Assembly (NCBI RefSeq): GCF_000152725.1
Contig: NZ_CH724131.1
Span: 3,063,478-3,127,477 of the forward strand
Source: Pseudooceanicola batsensis HTCC2597
GTDB taxonomy: Bacteria; Pseudomonadota; Alphaproteobacteria; Rhodobacterales; Rhodobacteraceae
Direction of reading: 5' to 3'
DNA length: 64,000 nt
Shown here: positions 20,403 to 29,449 of the stretch, piece by piece
Layout of the letters: each line of letters begins with the position of its first letter
Position numbering within the stretch: the first letter of the stretch is position 1
Made by a program: the position numbers and the translations under genes
Notes under the pieces: model-generated
Databases searched by the model: none
Told to the model about the DNA's origin: nothing
What the model saw: only the letters and a program-made list of their open reading frames with translations

Positions 20403-20541
20403 CACCGTCCGCTGGATCAATGCGCGACACAATAACCTTGCTGGCGGGGATGGCCACCCCGGGCGCGGCCCGTCCCGCTCTCTTCCTGCCCCTTGTGCGC
20501 GGCCGGCGCCGGCGCCCGCCGTCCCTGGCCCGGGAACTGCC

Positions 20542-21108
20542 TTACTGAAGCACGGTGACAGGGGTGCCGATCTCGACCCGGTTGTAGAGGTCGATGACGT
20601 GGTCGTTGATCATCCGGAAGCAGCCGGACGAGGCCCTGCGCCCGATCGACCGCGGCTCGACCGTGCCGTGGATCCGGATGAGCGTGTCCCGGTTGCCCTC
20701 GAAGAGATAGAGCGCCCGCGCGCCCAGCGGGTTGCCCGGGCCGCCGGGCATCCGGTCCTCGTTGTCCCTGTACTTGCCGTAAAGGCCCGGATCGCGTTCG
20801 ATCATGTCGTCCGTCGGGCGCCAGGTCGGCCATTTCACCTTGCGCTTGATCGTCGCCGTGCCGGTATAGCCCAGCCCGGGCTTGGCCACGGCGATGCCAT
20901 AGCGGATCGCCGCATTCGGGGCGGTGACGTAGTACAGGTAGTAGGCCCGCGGCAGGATCACGATCTCGCCTGGCTGGAACCGGCTCGAGATCCGCACCTC
21001 CGTGGGCAGCAGGTGCTTCGGCGGGGTATAGGCGAGCGCGGGGGCAGGCAGCGCGGCAGAGGCCGCGGCGGCGGAAGCGATGGTCAGGAAATCTCGGCGG
21101 GTGGTCAT
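20542..21108 (-). CDS. L,D-transpeptidase (YkuD domain), Tat-type signal
   Basis: 188 residues. A twin-arginine-like signal MTTRRDFLTIASAAAA and ALPAPALA cleavage region precede the YkuD domain, whose active site reads IHGTVEPRSIGRRASSGCFR with the catalytic Cys. Such enzymes make 3-3 peptidoglycan crosslinks or attach proteins to the wall in the periplasm. Family similarity starts after the signal; the frame is open to 21225 but MTTRRDF is the natural start. Confidence 0.92.
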   Translation of the reverse strand: MTTRRDFLTIASAAAASAALPAPALAYTPPKHLLPTEVRISSRFQPGEIVILPRAYYLYYVTAPNAAIRYGIAVAKPGLGYTGTATIKRKVKWPTWRPTDDMIERDPGLYGKYRDNEDRMPGGPGNPLGARALYLFEGNRDTLIRIHGTVEPRSIGRRASSGCFRMINDHVIDLYNRVEIGTPVTVLQ

Positions 21109-21278
21109 GTGCAGGGGCCTCGGTGCGGGAAATTTTTCAGATTCTGCCACGGGATGGCCGATTCGTAACGGCCCGGCCGGCCGACCTGTTCCACCTCGGT
21201 CGGCAACCTGTGGCCCGTCCGACACGGAAAACCCATCAACTTGCGGTGATCACGCGCGGATCGCGCACCGAGGGGCCG

Positions 21279-21315
21279 GAAAAAGGAAACGGCCCGCGGG
21301 GTGCCGCGGGCCGTT
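21279..21315 (-). terminator. Intrinsic terminator of the cold-shock gene
   Basis: On the minus strand, AACGGCCCGCGG / CCGCGGGCCGTT (twelve pairs, 21288–21299 with 21304–21315, loop of four) is followed by TTTCCTTTTT. This is a canonical rho-independent terminator 22 bases after the stop. Confidence 0.9.
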
Positions 21316-21336
21316 CGATGATCACGTCTCTGCGAA

Positions 21337-21543
21337 TCAGAGCAGGGCGAGGTTCGAGGCGCTCTCGCGTCCGTCGCGGCCGGATTCGAGGTCGAAGCTG
21401 ACCTTCGCGCCGTCCTGCAGGCCGGTCAGGCCCGAGCGTTCGACGGCCGAGATGTGGACGAAAACGTCCTTGCTGCCACCCTCGGGGGCGATGAAGCCGT
21501 AACCCTTGGTGGTGTTGAACCATTTCACGGTGCCGGTGGCCAT
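21337..21543 (-). CDS. Cold-shock protein, CspA family
   Basis: 68 residues, a single cold-shock domain: starts [20 protein letters not shown] with RNP1 (KGYGFI) and RNP2 (VFVHI). It binds single-stranded RNA/DNA. Plus-strand frame is open to 21573, but AAGGAG before the ATG at 21543 and the conserved MATGTVKWF fix the start. Single gene with its own terminator; the long upstream region could hold a temperature-responsive leader, but none was identified. Confidence 0.95.
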   Translation of the reverse strand: MATGTVKWFNTTKGYGFIAPEGGSKDVFVHISAVERSGLTGLQDGAKVSFDLESGRDGRESASNLALL

Positions 21544-21964
21544 ATCCGTGTCTCCTTGTTTCATGCCGCCCACGGGATGCGGCGGCTGCGGCTAACTGAG
21601 TCTAACCAAGACTGTCGCCGTATCGCGAAGCAGGGAGTCGGTAGAGGTCGTAAAGCCCCCCCTTTGTGGCAGCAATCGGAGCCACGTGAAAGCGGAATCG
21701 GCGGCATGGGCGTGCGATTGCCGGGCCCGGCGCCCGGCGGCGCCTCGTTTCACGCCGCAGAAAACGGCCCTTTTGGCCCATTTCAACGTCACCGGGCGGG
21801 AACAACGCGGATCTCCGCCGACGCGCGCCCGGCTTTTCAGCGATGTCTCGCCGAAAACGCCGCCTCTTTGTTGTGTCGCGGCCGCCGGCCCTTAGATCGT
21901 TCCTTGGAAGCGCAGGCCCGGCCGGGGCCGCGCCAAGGACCCAAATCCGATGATCGGAGGACCA
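21544..21964. other. Divergent intergenic region, cold-shock gene / DUF4168 gene
   Basis: About 420 bases that should carry both promoters and a possible cold-shock leader. The only structure noted is the hairpin at 21902–21938. Confidence 0.4.
21902..21938 (+). promoter_or_regulatory. Hairpin before the DUF4168 gene
   Basis: CCTTGG (21902–21907) pairs with CCAAGG (21933–21938), with GGCC/GGCC pairing inside. It ends 26 bases before the ATG, so it may be in the 5' leader. Function is unknown. Confidence 0.3.
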
Positions 21965-22393
21965 ATGACCTTTATCGCATCCAGAATTCTGCGCAGCGCG
22001 ATGGTGGCCGGCCTGGCACTGTCGCCGGTGGCGGCGCACGCCCAGGCAGCCGAAGGCGCCGAGGCCAGCCAGGAAGACATGATGAGCTTTTCCGACGCGC
22101 AGCTGGAAAGCTTCGCGGACGCGACGCTGAAACTGCAGGAAGTGCGCAGCACCTATGTGCCGCAACTCCAGAACGCGTCCGATGACGCCGAGCGCCAGGA
22201 GATCGCGCAGGAAGCCAACACCGCCATGGTCGCCGCCGTGCGCGCGGCCGACGGCATCACCGTCGAGACCTACAACGCGATCAGCCGCCTGGCCCAGACG
22301 GACGAAGAACTGAACCAGCGCCTCGTCAGCATGGTGCAACAGCGCATGCAGACGGAGCCCGGCGCCGACGAGATGGAGAGCAACGAGGGCTGA
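21965..22393 (+). CDS. DUF4168 domain protein, secreted
   Basis: 142 residues with a signal peptide (MVAGLALSPVAAHAQA) and a helical, acidic mature part that matches the DUF4168 pattern: FSDAQLESFADATLKLQEV then NAISRLAQTDEELNQRL. Proteins of this family are periplasmic and uncharacterised. GGAGG at 21956–21960 selects the ATG at 21965. It is a single gene closed by a strong terminator. Confidence 0.8.
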   Translation: MTFIASRILRSAMVAGLALSPVAAHAQAAEGAEASQEDMMSFSDAQLESFADATLKLQEVRSTYVPQLQNASDDAERQEIAQEANTAMVAAVRAADGITVETYNAISRLAQTDEELNQRLVSMVQQRMQTEPGADEMESNEG

Positions 22394-22420
22394 CGCACGC
22401 GCGACCCTTGAATGCTACGG

Positions 22421-22450
22421 AAACGCCGCCCCGCGAGGGCGGCGTTTTTT
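22421..22450 (+). terminator. Intrinsic terminator of the DUF4168 gene
   Basis: AAACGCCGCCC (22421–22431) / GGGCGGCGTTT (22437–22447) with a five-base loop, followed by a T-run (TTTTTT in total). Canonical rho-independent form 28 bases after the stop. Confidence 0.93.
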
Positions 22451-22837
22451 CTGCGCGGGACTCCTGGAAACGCGCGATGTTGACCGTGGCGTGTACCAAT
22501 CGGAGGCAGGTCCGCCGACCTCGGTCCGCACCGACCCGGCGCCTTCGTCTACTGCATGCCCGGTCTCGCCGACCGACGCTTGGACATGCTGGTCCGCGTG
22601 GTCGCGGCGCTCCGCTCTGCCGTGGTGGCGAGACTGATCGCCCGGCCGGTCCCGATGTCCGCCCGGGTCGTCCCGTCCGCTCACATGCCTTGCGTCCGGA
22701 CCCGGCCCGCGGTGGACGCGGCCTACGCCCGGCGCATCGGCGCGATCAAGGCGCGGTTCACGGGCGATGCGCGAGGTGAGTGCAGCCCCATCCTAGACCC
22801 GGCACCTCGAAGGGGGGCATCCGTAGCGGCGCACCCA
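22451..22837. other. Intergenic region without recognised gene
   Basis: About 390 bases between two transcription ends (DUF4168 terminator and ettA stop). Open frames are present but show no recognisable protein, so it is left blank. Confidence 0.4.
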
Positions 22838-22864
22838 CGTAGGGTGGGGGTCCACCCCACCCAC
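22838..22864. repeat. Intergenic hairpin repeat (CGTAGGG family) after ettA
   Basis: CGTAGGGTGGGG then CCACCCCACCC: stem GGGTGGGG (22842–22849) / CCCCACCC (22855–22862). It lies about seven bases after the ettA stop on the minus strand and may double as a terminator. Related to the copies at 7446 and 18325. Confidence 0.55.
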
Positions 22865-22870
22865 ACCCGG

Positions 22871-24526
22871 TCACCGTGTGAACTTCTTGTACTTCAACCG
22901 CTTCGGCTCAAGCGCATCCGGACCCAGCCGCCGCTTCTTGTCCTCTTCGTAATCCTCGAAGTTCCCTTCGAACCACTCCACATGCGCATCCCCCTCGAAG
23001 GCGAGCATATGCGTGCAGATCCGGTCGAGGAAGAACCGGTCGTGCGAGATCACGACCGCGCAGCCCGCGAACTCCGTCAGCGCGTCTTCCAGCGCCCGCA
23101 GCGTCTCGACGTCCAGGTCGTTGGTCGGCTCGTCGAGCAGCAGGACATTGCCCCCCGACTTCAGCAGCCGCGCCATGTGCACCCGGTTGCGTTCCCCGCC
23201 CGAGAGCAGGTTGACCTTCTTCTGCTGGTCGCCGCCCTTGAAGTTGAACGACGAGCAATAGGCCCGAGAATTCACCTGCGCATCGCCCAGCTGGATGATC
23301 TCGGCCCCGCCGGTGATCGCCTCCCAGACGGTATCGCCATCCGCCAGGTCGTCGCGCGACTGGTCGACATAGGACAGCTCGACCGTGTCGCCGAACTCGA
23401 TCGCTCCGGCATCCGGCTGTTCCTGGCCGGTGAGCATCTTGAAGAGCGTGGACTTGCCCGCGCCGTTCGGCCCGATCACCCCCACGATACCCCCCGGGGG
23501 CAGGGAAAAGGACAGGTCCTCGATCAGCAGCTTGTCGCCCATGGCTTTCCTTAGGCCCTCGACCTCGATCACCTTCGAGCCGAGGCGCGGCCCGTTCGGA
23601 ATGATGATCTGCGCCCGGCCGACCTTTTCGCGCTCCGACTGGTTGGCCATCTCCTCGTAGGCCGCGATCCGCGCCTTCGACTTGGCCTGCCGGGCCTTCG
23701 CCCCCTGCCGCATCCATTCCAGTTCTCGTTCCAGCGTCTTCTGCTTGGCCTTGTCTTCCTTGGCCTCGCGCTCCAGCCGCTTGGCCTTCTGCTCCAGCCA
23801 GGAGGAATAGTTGCCCTCGTAAGGGATGCCCCGCCCGCGGTCGAGCTCGAGGATCCAGCCGGTGATGTCATCCAGGAAATAGCGGTCGTGGGTGACGATC
23901 AGGATCGTGCCCTTGTACTCGATCAGGTGCTGCTGCAACCAGGCGATGGTCTCGGCGTCGAGGTGGTTGGTCGGCTCGTCCAAGAGCAGCATGTCGGGCT
24001 GTTCCAGCAGCAGCTTGCACAGGGCCACCCGGCGCTTTTCCCCGCCCGAGAGCGTGGTCACGTCCGCATCGTCCGGCGGGCAGCGCAGCGCCTCCATCGA
24101 GATGTCGATCTGCGCATCGAGATCCCACAGGTTCTGGCTGTCGATCTCGTCCTGGAGCGCGGCCATCTCGTCCGCCGTCTCATCGGAATAGTTCATCGCG
24201 AGCTCGTTGAACCGGTCGAGCTTGGCCTTCTTGCCGGCCACGCCCAGCATCACGTTGCCGCGCACGTCGAGGTTGGGGTCCAGCTCCGGCTCCTGCGGGA
24301 GATAGCCGACCTTGGCGCCCTCGGCATGCCAGGCCTCGCCCTGGAAATCCTTGTCCCAGCCCGCCATGATCTTGAGCAGGGTGGACTTGCCGGCCCCGTT
24401 GACGCCGACGACGCCGATCTTCACCCCGGGCAGGAAGTTCAGGTTGATGTTCTCGAAGGTCTTCTTGCCGCCCGGATAGGTCTTGGACACGCCGGACATG
24501 TGATAGACGTACTGATAGCTGGCCAT
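22871..24526 (-). CDS. ettA: Energy-dependent translational throttle protein EttA (ABC-F)
   Basis: 551 residues; soluble ABC-F ATPase that binds the ribosomal E site and gates translation according to the ATP/ADP ratio. Two ATPase domains: Walker A VGVNGAGKSTLLKIMAG and IGPNGAGKSTLFKMLTG, signatures LSGGEKRRVALCKLL and LSGGERNRVHMARLL, with the linker between. Length is close to the E. coli protein (555). The frame is open to 24931, but MASYQYVYHMSGVSKTYPGG is the conserved start, with GGAGGG upstream. Single gene. Confidence 0.94.
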   Translation of the reverse strand: MASYQYVYHMSGVSKTYPGGKKTFENINLNFLPGVKIGVVGVNGAGKSTLLKIMAGWDKDFQGEAWHAEGAKVGYLPQEPELDPNLDVRGNVMLGVAGKKAKLDRFNELAMNYSDETADEMAALQDEIDSQNLWDLDAQIDISMEALRCPPDDADVTTLSGGEKRRVALCKLLLEQPDMLLLDEPTNHLDAETIAWLQQHLIEYKGTILIVTHDRYFLDDITGWILELDRGRGIPYEGNYSSWLEQKAKRLEREAKEDKAKQKTLERELEWMRQGAKARQAKSKARIAAYEEMANQSEREKVGRAQIIIPNGPRLGSKVIEVEGLRKAMGDKLLIEDLSFSLPPGGIVGVIGPNGAGKSTLFKMLTGQEQPDAGAIEFGDTVELSYVDQSRDDLADGDTVWEAITGGAEIIQLGDAQVNSRAYCSSFNFKGGDQQKKVNLLSGGERNRVHMARLLKSGGNVLLLDEPTNDLDVETLRALEDALTEFAGCAVVISHDRFFLDRICTHMLAFEGDAHVEWFEGNFEDYEEDKKRRLGPDALEPKRLKYKKFTR

Positions 24527-24942
24527 GTTTCCCTCCACGACAGTTTCCGCGTGTCTACGTCGCGCCGCCGGCGGGCGCAACGGGAGGCGGGGCTGCCAGG
24601 GGCGCGGATCGCGGTGGTCCCTGGATGCGCCCGCGTCGGAACGGCACATCCGGTCTCTGTCGCGTTCCGCGGCCGCCGTTTTCGCCGATCTCTCTTGTCT
24701 CGGGGCGCCGCCGCGTGGCGCGAAACCTCTGCCAAGCCCCTTTCGCCCGGCCTGAAAGAACCGGAAAAGCGGCGCCCGCCGGACACCGGCAATCCGGCGC
24801 GGCGTGCCCCGGCTGACCGACTTTCCGCATGGTCCCGGCCCGTCCGGCCGGGGGCGCCAGCCTGCCGCCCCGTCGCCGCGTGACCGGCCACGGAACGAAT
24901 GCGGGGGTGCGACGTTATCCGTCATAGCCACGGGGGACAGCA
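24527..24942. other. Divergent intergenic region, ettA / AI-2E-family gene
   Basis: About 415 bases; no repeat, RNA or promoter pair was recognised. Confidence 0.4.
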
Positions 24943-26088
24943 GTGCAGGACGAAGCCGGGTCGGTCGCTCCGACGAAAGAACTTGCGCAAGAGCGCCTCA
25001 AGGTTCTTCAACGCATGGAGTACCTGCTGGGCGGGCTTCTGATCCTGTTGTTCTTCTGGTCCATCTCGCTGGCCAAGGACGTGGTCCTGCCGATCGTCCT
25101 GGGGTTTCTCATCGCGCTGACCCTCTCGCCCCTGGTCCGGTGGCTTTACAAGCTGGGGGTTCCCACGGGCATCGCCGCCGTCGCGCTCATCGCCACCATC
25201 GGCATGAGCTCGTCCTTCGGGCTCTACCTGCTCAGCGGGCCTGCCGCCTCGCTGGTCGAGACGCTGCCCGAGGTCCGGGCCGAGGCCGAGCACAAGCTCT
25301 CGGCGGTCCGGCAGAAGGTGCAGCAGGTCCAGCAGGCCGAGAAGGAGATGCAGGAGCTTGCCCAGGGCGAGAACGAGACCGCCGGCGAAGACGACGAGGG
25401 GGATGTCACCCGCGTGCTCGTCGACGAACCCGGCATGCTGGAAACCGCCCTCGCCTCGTTCGCGGGGACCGGCTCCGCGCTGATCATCGCGCTGATCCTC
25501 GCGATGTTCCTCCTCGCCTCGGGGGACATGTTCCAGACCAAGCTGGTGCAGAGCTTTCCCAAGTTCAGCGATAAGAAGCGCGCGATCCGGGTGGCGAACG
25601 ACATCGAGCGCCAGATCTCGCGCTACCTCGGCGCGATCACCGTGATCAACGCCTGCCTCGGGCTGGCGATCGGGATCAGCCTCTACGCGCTCGACATGCC
25701 CTATGCCCATGTCTGGGGCGTGGCGGCCTTCCTGCTGAACTACCTGCCCTATCTCGGCGCCATGCTGGGCGTCGTCGCCGTGGCCGCGGTGTCGCTGATC
25801 ACCTACGACACGGTGGGGCAGATGCTGATCCCGCCGGGGGTCTACCTTCTCCTGACCTCGATCGAGGGGCAGATGGTCACCCCCTGGCTCGTCGGCCGCC
25901 ATCTCAGCCTGAACGCCGCCGCCGTCTTCGTCGCGGTGATCTTCTGGGCCTGGCTCTGGGGGGTCGCGGGGGCGCTCATGGCCGTGCCGTTCCTGGTCTT
26001 CGTCAAGGTGGTCTGCGACAACCTTCCGGGCCTCGGCTTCATCGGCAACTTCCTCAGCGGCGCCGATCCGCCGCCGATCCGCGACTGA
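24943..26088 (+). CDS. AI-2E family transporter (PerM/YdiK-like)
   Basis: 381 residues, GTG start. A pair of spans near the N-terminus (LLGGLLILLFFWSIS; VVLPIVLGFLIALTLSPLV) and one near residue 70 precede a charged, Gln/Glu-rich soluble segment (about 105–160) and a C-terminal membrane block with the typical YLGAITVINACLGLAIGI and LLNYLPYLGAMLG. Members export small molecules or ions; the autoinducer-2 label is historical and not shown here. nadD follows 51 bases later on the same strand. Confidence 0.85.
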   Translation: MQDEAGSVAPTKELAQERLKVLQRMEYLLGGLLILLFFWSISLAKDVVLPIVLGFLIALTLSPLVRWLYKLGVPTGIAAVALIATIGMSSSFGLYLLSGPAASLVETLPEVRAEAEHKLSAVRQKVQQVQQAEKEMQELAQGENETAGEDDEGDVTRVLVDEPGMLETALASFAGTGSALIIALILAMFLLASGDMFQTKLVQSFPKFSDKKRAIRVANDIERQISRYLGAITVINACLGLAIGISLYALDMPYAHVWGVAAFLLNYLPYLGAMLGVVAVAAVSLITYDTVGQMLIPPGVYLLLTSIEGQMVTPWLVGRHLSLNAAAVFVAVIFWAWLWGVAGALMAVPFLVFVKVVCDNLPGLGFIGNFLSGADPPPIRD

Positions 26089-26139
26089 GGCCGCAGGCAA
26101 GCGCTTGGTAAGCCGGGAAATCTCGGCTACATCCGCGGA

Positions 26140-26760
26140 ATGCGCCACGACATTCCCATGGCGGCCCCCGGCCAGGTGATCGGCCTGCTCGGCGGGTCCT
26201 TCGACCCGGCCCACGACGGCCACGTCCATATCACCCGCGAGGCGATGCGCCGCTTCGGCCTCACCCATGTCTGGTGGCTGGTGAGCCCGGGCAACCCGCT
26301 CAAGCCGCACCCGCCCGCGCCGCTGGCCGATCGCATGGCGCGGGCGCGGCGCGTCATGGACCATCCGCGCGTGACCGTCACCGCGATCGAGGCCCGGCTG
26401 GGCACCCGCTATACCGCCGCGACCCTGCGCCGGCTGGTCCACCTCTATCCGCGGACCCGCTTCGTCTGGCTGATGGGGGCGGACAACCTCGTGCAGTTCG
26501 ACCGCTGGCAGGACTGGCGCTGGATCATGGAAAACGTGCCCGTCGGCATCCTCGCCCGCCCAGGCGACCGCATCGGGGCCCGCACCTCCCGGGCGGCGCG
26601 CCTCTATTCCCGGTTCCGCCTGCCGTCCCGCGCCTCGGCTCTGCTGGGCCGACGCCCCGCGCCCAGCTGGTGCTTCGTCAACGTGCCGATGGTCTCGGTG
26701 TCATCCACGATGCTGCGCGACCGCGGCGATTGGTCCGGCCACGTCACCGAAACGCGATGA
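26140..26760 (+). CDS. nadD: Nicotinate-nucleotide adenylyltransferase
   Basis: 206 residues; forms deamido-NAD from nicotinate mononucleotide and ATP. The nucleotidyltransferase motifs are [17 protein letters not shown] at the N-terminus and the C-terminal [10 protein letters not shown] (ISSTxIR type). Also [11 protein letters not shown] and [13 protein letters not shown]. In many bacteria nadD follows obgE/proA and rsfS; here it sits between a transporter and dacB. Confidence 0.94.
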   Translation: MRHDIPMAAPGQVIGLLGGSFDPAHDGHVHITREAMRRFGLTHVWWLVSPGNPLKPHPPAPLADRMARARRVMDHPRVTVTAIEARLGTRYTAATLRRLVHLYPRTRFVWLMGADNLVQFDRWQDWRWIMENVPVGILARPGDRIGARTSRAARLYSRFRLPSRASALLGRRPAPSWCFVNVPMVSVSSTMLRDRGDWSGHVTETR

Positions 26761-26804
26761 GGACCCCCTTGAGCAGACCTCTCGGGCCTGCTTAACGTGT
26801 CGCC

Positions 26805-28298
26805 ATGACAGCCAGACTGGACCGCCGCGCATTTCTTTCCGCCCTCTCCGCAGGCGCCGCCTTTCCATCCGCCCTGCTGGCCGCGCCGCCGGCCACCTCG
26901 CTCCGGCCGCGGCCGCGCCCCGGCTCGGCCGAGCCGCTGGCCCTGACGGCCGAGCGGATCGTCGAGGAGGCCAACCTCAGCGGCGAGGCCGCCTTCACCG
27001 TCTTCGACCTGACCCGCGGCCGTCCGCTCGAGGCGCGCAGCCCGACCCGTCCGATGCCGCCGGCCAGCGTGGCCAAGGCGCTGACCGCGCTCTATGCGCT
27101 GGACGTGCTGGGGCCGGACCACCGGTTCGAGACCCGGGTCCTCGCCACCGGCGAGATCGTCGACGGCGTGCTCAGGGGCGATCTGGTCCTCGCCGGCGGC
27201 GGCGATCCGACATTGCAGACCGACGACATGGCCGATCTCGCCGCGAAGGTGAAGGAGACGGGCCTGCGCGCGGTCGAGGGCCGCTTCCTCGTCTGGGGCG
27301 GCGCGCTGAATTTCGAACCGGTGATCGACACGCTCCAGCCGCCGCATGTGGGCTACAACCCGGCGATCTCGGGCCTCTCGCTGAACTTCAACCGGGTGCA
27401 TTTCGAGTGGAAGCGCACGGGCGGCAAATGGGGGGTCACCATGGATGCCCGCTCGGCCCGGTATCGGCCCGAGGTGGCGATGGCCCGGATGAAGGTCGTG
27501 AACCGCTCCGGACCGGTCTACACCTATGACGACGCCGGCGGCCGCGACGAATGGACCGTGGCGCAGGGCGCCCTGGGCAACGGCGGCTCGCGCTGGCTGC
27601 CCGTCCGCAAGCCCGAACTCTACGCCGGCGAGGTCTTCCAGACCATGCTCCGCTCGCACGGCATCGCGCTCAAGGCCCCCGAGGTCACCGGGATCCTGCC
27701 GCCGGGGCAGGTGATCGAACGCCGGCAGAGCCAGCCGCTCACCGACATCCTGCGCGACATGCTGAAGTATTCGACCAACATCACCGCCGAGATGGTGGGC
27801 ATGTCCGCCGCCGCCGCCCGCCTGGGCCGGCCGGACAGCCTGGTCAACTCGGCCCGCGCCATGTCGGACTGGGCCCGCGAGACGCTCGACCTGCGCGAGA
27901 CGCGGATGGTGGACCACTCCGGCCTGGGCGACCGGTCGCGCACGACGACCGGCGATCTGGTCCGCGCCATGGCCAGCCCGCTCGCGCAAGAGGTGCTGCG
28001 CCCGCTGCTCAAGGAGATCCCCGTGCGCAACGAGGACTACCAGCGCATGTCCGACCATCCGCTCAGCGTGCAGGCCAAGACCGGAACGCTCAATTTCGTC
28101 AGCACCCTCGCAGGGTTCGCCAGCCTGCCAGACGGCACGGACCTTGCCTTCGCCATCCTCACGGCGGATGTGCCCCGCCGCGACGAACTTACCGAGGCGC
28201 AGCGCGAACGCCCCCCCGGCGGCCGCGCCTGGGCCCGCCGCTCCCGCCTCCTGCAGCAGGCGCTCCTGCGCCGCTGGAGCCTGGTCCACGCCGGCTGA
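26805..28298 (+). CDS. dacB: D-alanyl-D-alanine carboxypeptidase, PBP4 type
   Basis: 497 residues; periplasmic class C penicillin-binding protein of the S13 family (carboxypeptidase/endopeptidase). A Tat-like signal with RRAFLSALSAGAAF is followed by the SxxK motif PASVAKALTALY (Ser88, Lys91), the SxN motif YSTNITAEM and the KTG motif QAKTGTLNF. Length fits the family. It is the last gene of a same-strand run; only repeats and a small opposite ORF follow. Confidence 0.93.
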   Translation: MTARLDRRAFLSALSAGAAFPSALLAAPPATSLRPRPRPGSAEPLALTAERIVEEANLSGEAAFTVFDLTRGRPLEARSPTRPMPPASVAKALTALYALDVLGPDHRFETRVLATGEIVDGVLRGDLVLAGGGDPTLQTDDMADLAAKVKETGLRAVEGRFLVWGGALNFEPVIDTLQPPHVGYNPAISGLSLNFNRVHFEWKRTGGKWGVTMDARSARYRPEVAMARMKVVNRSGPVYTYDDAGGRDEWTVAQGALGNGGSRWLPVRKPELYAGEVFQTMLRSHGIALKAPEVTGILPPGQVIERRQSQPLTDILRDMLKYSTNITAEMVGMSAAAARLGRPDSLVNSARAMSDWARETLDLRETRMVDHSGLGDRSRTTTGDLVRAMASPLAQEVLRPLLKEIPVRNEDYQRMSDHPLSVQAKTGTLNFVSTLAGFASLPDGTDLAFAILTADVPRRDELTEAQRERPPGGRAWARRSRLLQQALLRRWSLVHAG

Positions 28299-28639
28299 CG
28301 GCAAACTGCCACGCGCCAACCGCCACCCCGCGCCACCGTCGCTTCTCGCGCGACCATCCCCGGCCCCGACCGGGGATCTCCCGCCGTTCCGCATCACCGT
28401 CGCCCTCGGGGGAGACGGGCAGCTCCTTCCGCTCCGCATGACGGTCACCCTGGGGGCCGACCCGAGGGTCTCGTCTCACTGCACGCGGCACGACGCAGAG
28501 ACCTCGGGTCAAGTCCGAGGATGGTGCGGCGCCGGCGGCGGACGACATGACAGGAGGTCCGGGCACGACATCGGTCCGGCGGCGCGGCACGACCGGGCGG
28601 CCCCGGGGCGAGCCCGGGGCGCCGCCCGCGCAACGGCGA
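28299..28639. repeat. Repeat-rich intergenic stretch after dacB
   Basis: Holds an inverted repeat ATCCCCGG (28356–28363) / CCGGGGAT (28370–28377) that overlaps a copy of the GACCGGGGATCTCCCGCCG repeat (28368–28386), an imperfect direct repeat of about 46 bases (TTCCGCATCACCGTCGCCCT at 28386 and CTCCGCATGACGGTCACCCT at 28432), and the GGTCAAGTCCGAGGATG repeat (28501–28523). No gene is supported. Confidence 0.6.
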
Positions 28640-28789
28640 TCAATGGCTCCGCAACGTCACCGGGCTGGCGACCGGCGCTGCAAGGCGGACCGTCCGGTCC
28701 AACCCGTTCGAGACGTCGAGAAGGGTGCCGAGAATTGGCAGGGCGCACAGCAGTGCGACACCGATAATCAAAAGACCATTTTTCTTCAT
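28640..28789 (-). CDS. Small hypothetical membrane or secreted peptide
   Basis: A 49-codon frame. The N-terminus MKKNGLLIIGVALLCALPIL is a positively charged start followed by a hydrophobic run, like a signal peptide or single span; the rest is short and unremarkable. The AT-rich first codons (AAGAAAAATGG) differ from the surroundings. The ribosome site is weak (GGAT about 7 bases before the ATG). It could be a real small protein or a chance frame; it is too short to judge without homologues. Confidence 0.35.
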   Translation of the reverse strand: MKKNGLLIIGVALLCALPILGTLLDVSNGLDRTVRLAAPVASPVTLRSH

Positions 28790-28911
28790 GGCGGCGATCC
28801 AAATGCATGTTCTGCGCATGTATCGTCGCCCCGAAGGGTCAACCAGGTCAATTCACGGAAACGCGACCCGGGGGCATCGGCGCAAAAGCGCCGCCCGAAG
28901 GGCGGGCCGGT

Positions 28912-29337
28912 TCAGATCGTCATGTGACGCGCCCGCGCGCTGCGCTCGATCGCGCCGGCATGGAGCCGGTCGATGTTCAGCTCGTCGCGGATCTCCTCGA
29001 GCAGCCGCAGCTCGCCCTCACGGATCGTCCCGTCCGCCGCCGCCACGTCGCAGGCCAGCGCATAGGCCGTCTCGTTCAGCTTTTCCGGCATGTTCTCGCG
29101 CACCAGGCCAAAGAGCGCGTCCAGCCCGTCCTCGTGGGCGAACAGGTCGTATACGGTCTTCGACAATACCGTGATCCGGTCGATGTCGAATTGCCCGAAG
29201 ATCGGCAGCGTGTTCACCTGGTTCTCGATCTTGATGAGCTCCGAGGTGCGGATCGTCTGGTCCGAGACCGAGACGGCGATCATCAGCATCACGAGGCAAT
29301 CCTGCGGTGACAGGGCGTGGTCGGCGGTTTCGTTCAT
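28912..29337 (-). CDS. TerB-like (tellurite resistance family) protein
   Basis: 141 residues, helical, with two repeats of the TerB/DjlA-like helical pattern: [18 protein letters not shown] and a later acidic [20 protein letters not shown], where the Asp/Glu cluster resembles the metal site of the family. Members are cytosolic and of unclear function; some are linked to tellurite or membrane stress. Family similarity starts at [13 protein letters not shown], so the start is 29337. Divergent from the lysS gene with 112 bases between. Confidence 0.7.
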   Translation of the reverse strand: MNETADHALSPQDCLVMLMIAVSVSDQTIRTSELIKIENQVNTLPIFGQFDIDRITVLSKTVYDLFAHEDGLDALFGLVRENMPEKLNETAYALACDVAAADGTIREGELRLLEEIRDELNIDRLHAGAIERSARARHMTI

Positions 29338-29449
29338 CGGGGACTCCGGACGGATCGTGTTGCGGCGCAGAATATTGACGCTGTGCCGGGGGAGCAATAG
29401 AGAGGTGCGCGCCCCGGGACCACCCCCGGCGCGAGCGATGGAGAGCAAG

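Noticed and set aside
22451..22837. Possible protein-coding frame AYARRIGAIKARFTG region
   Set aside because: No start, family or conserved pattern; left as non-coding.
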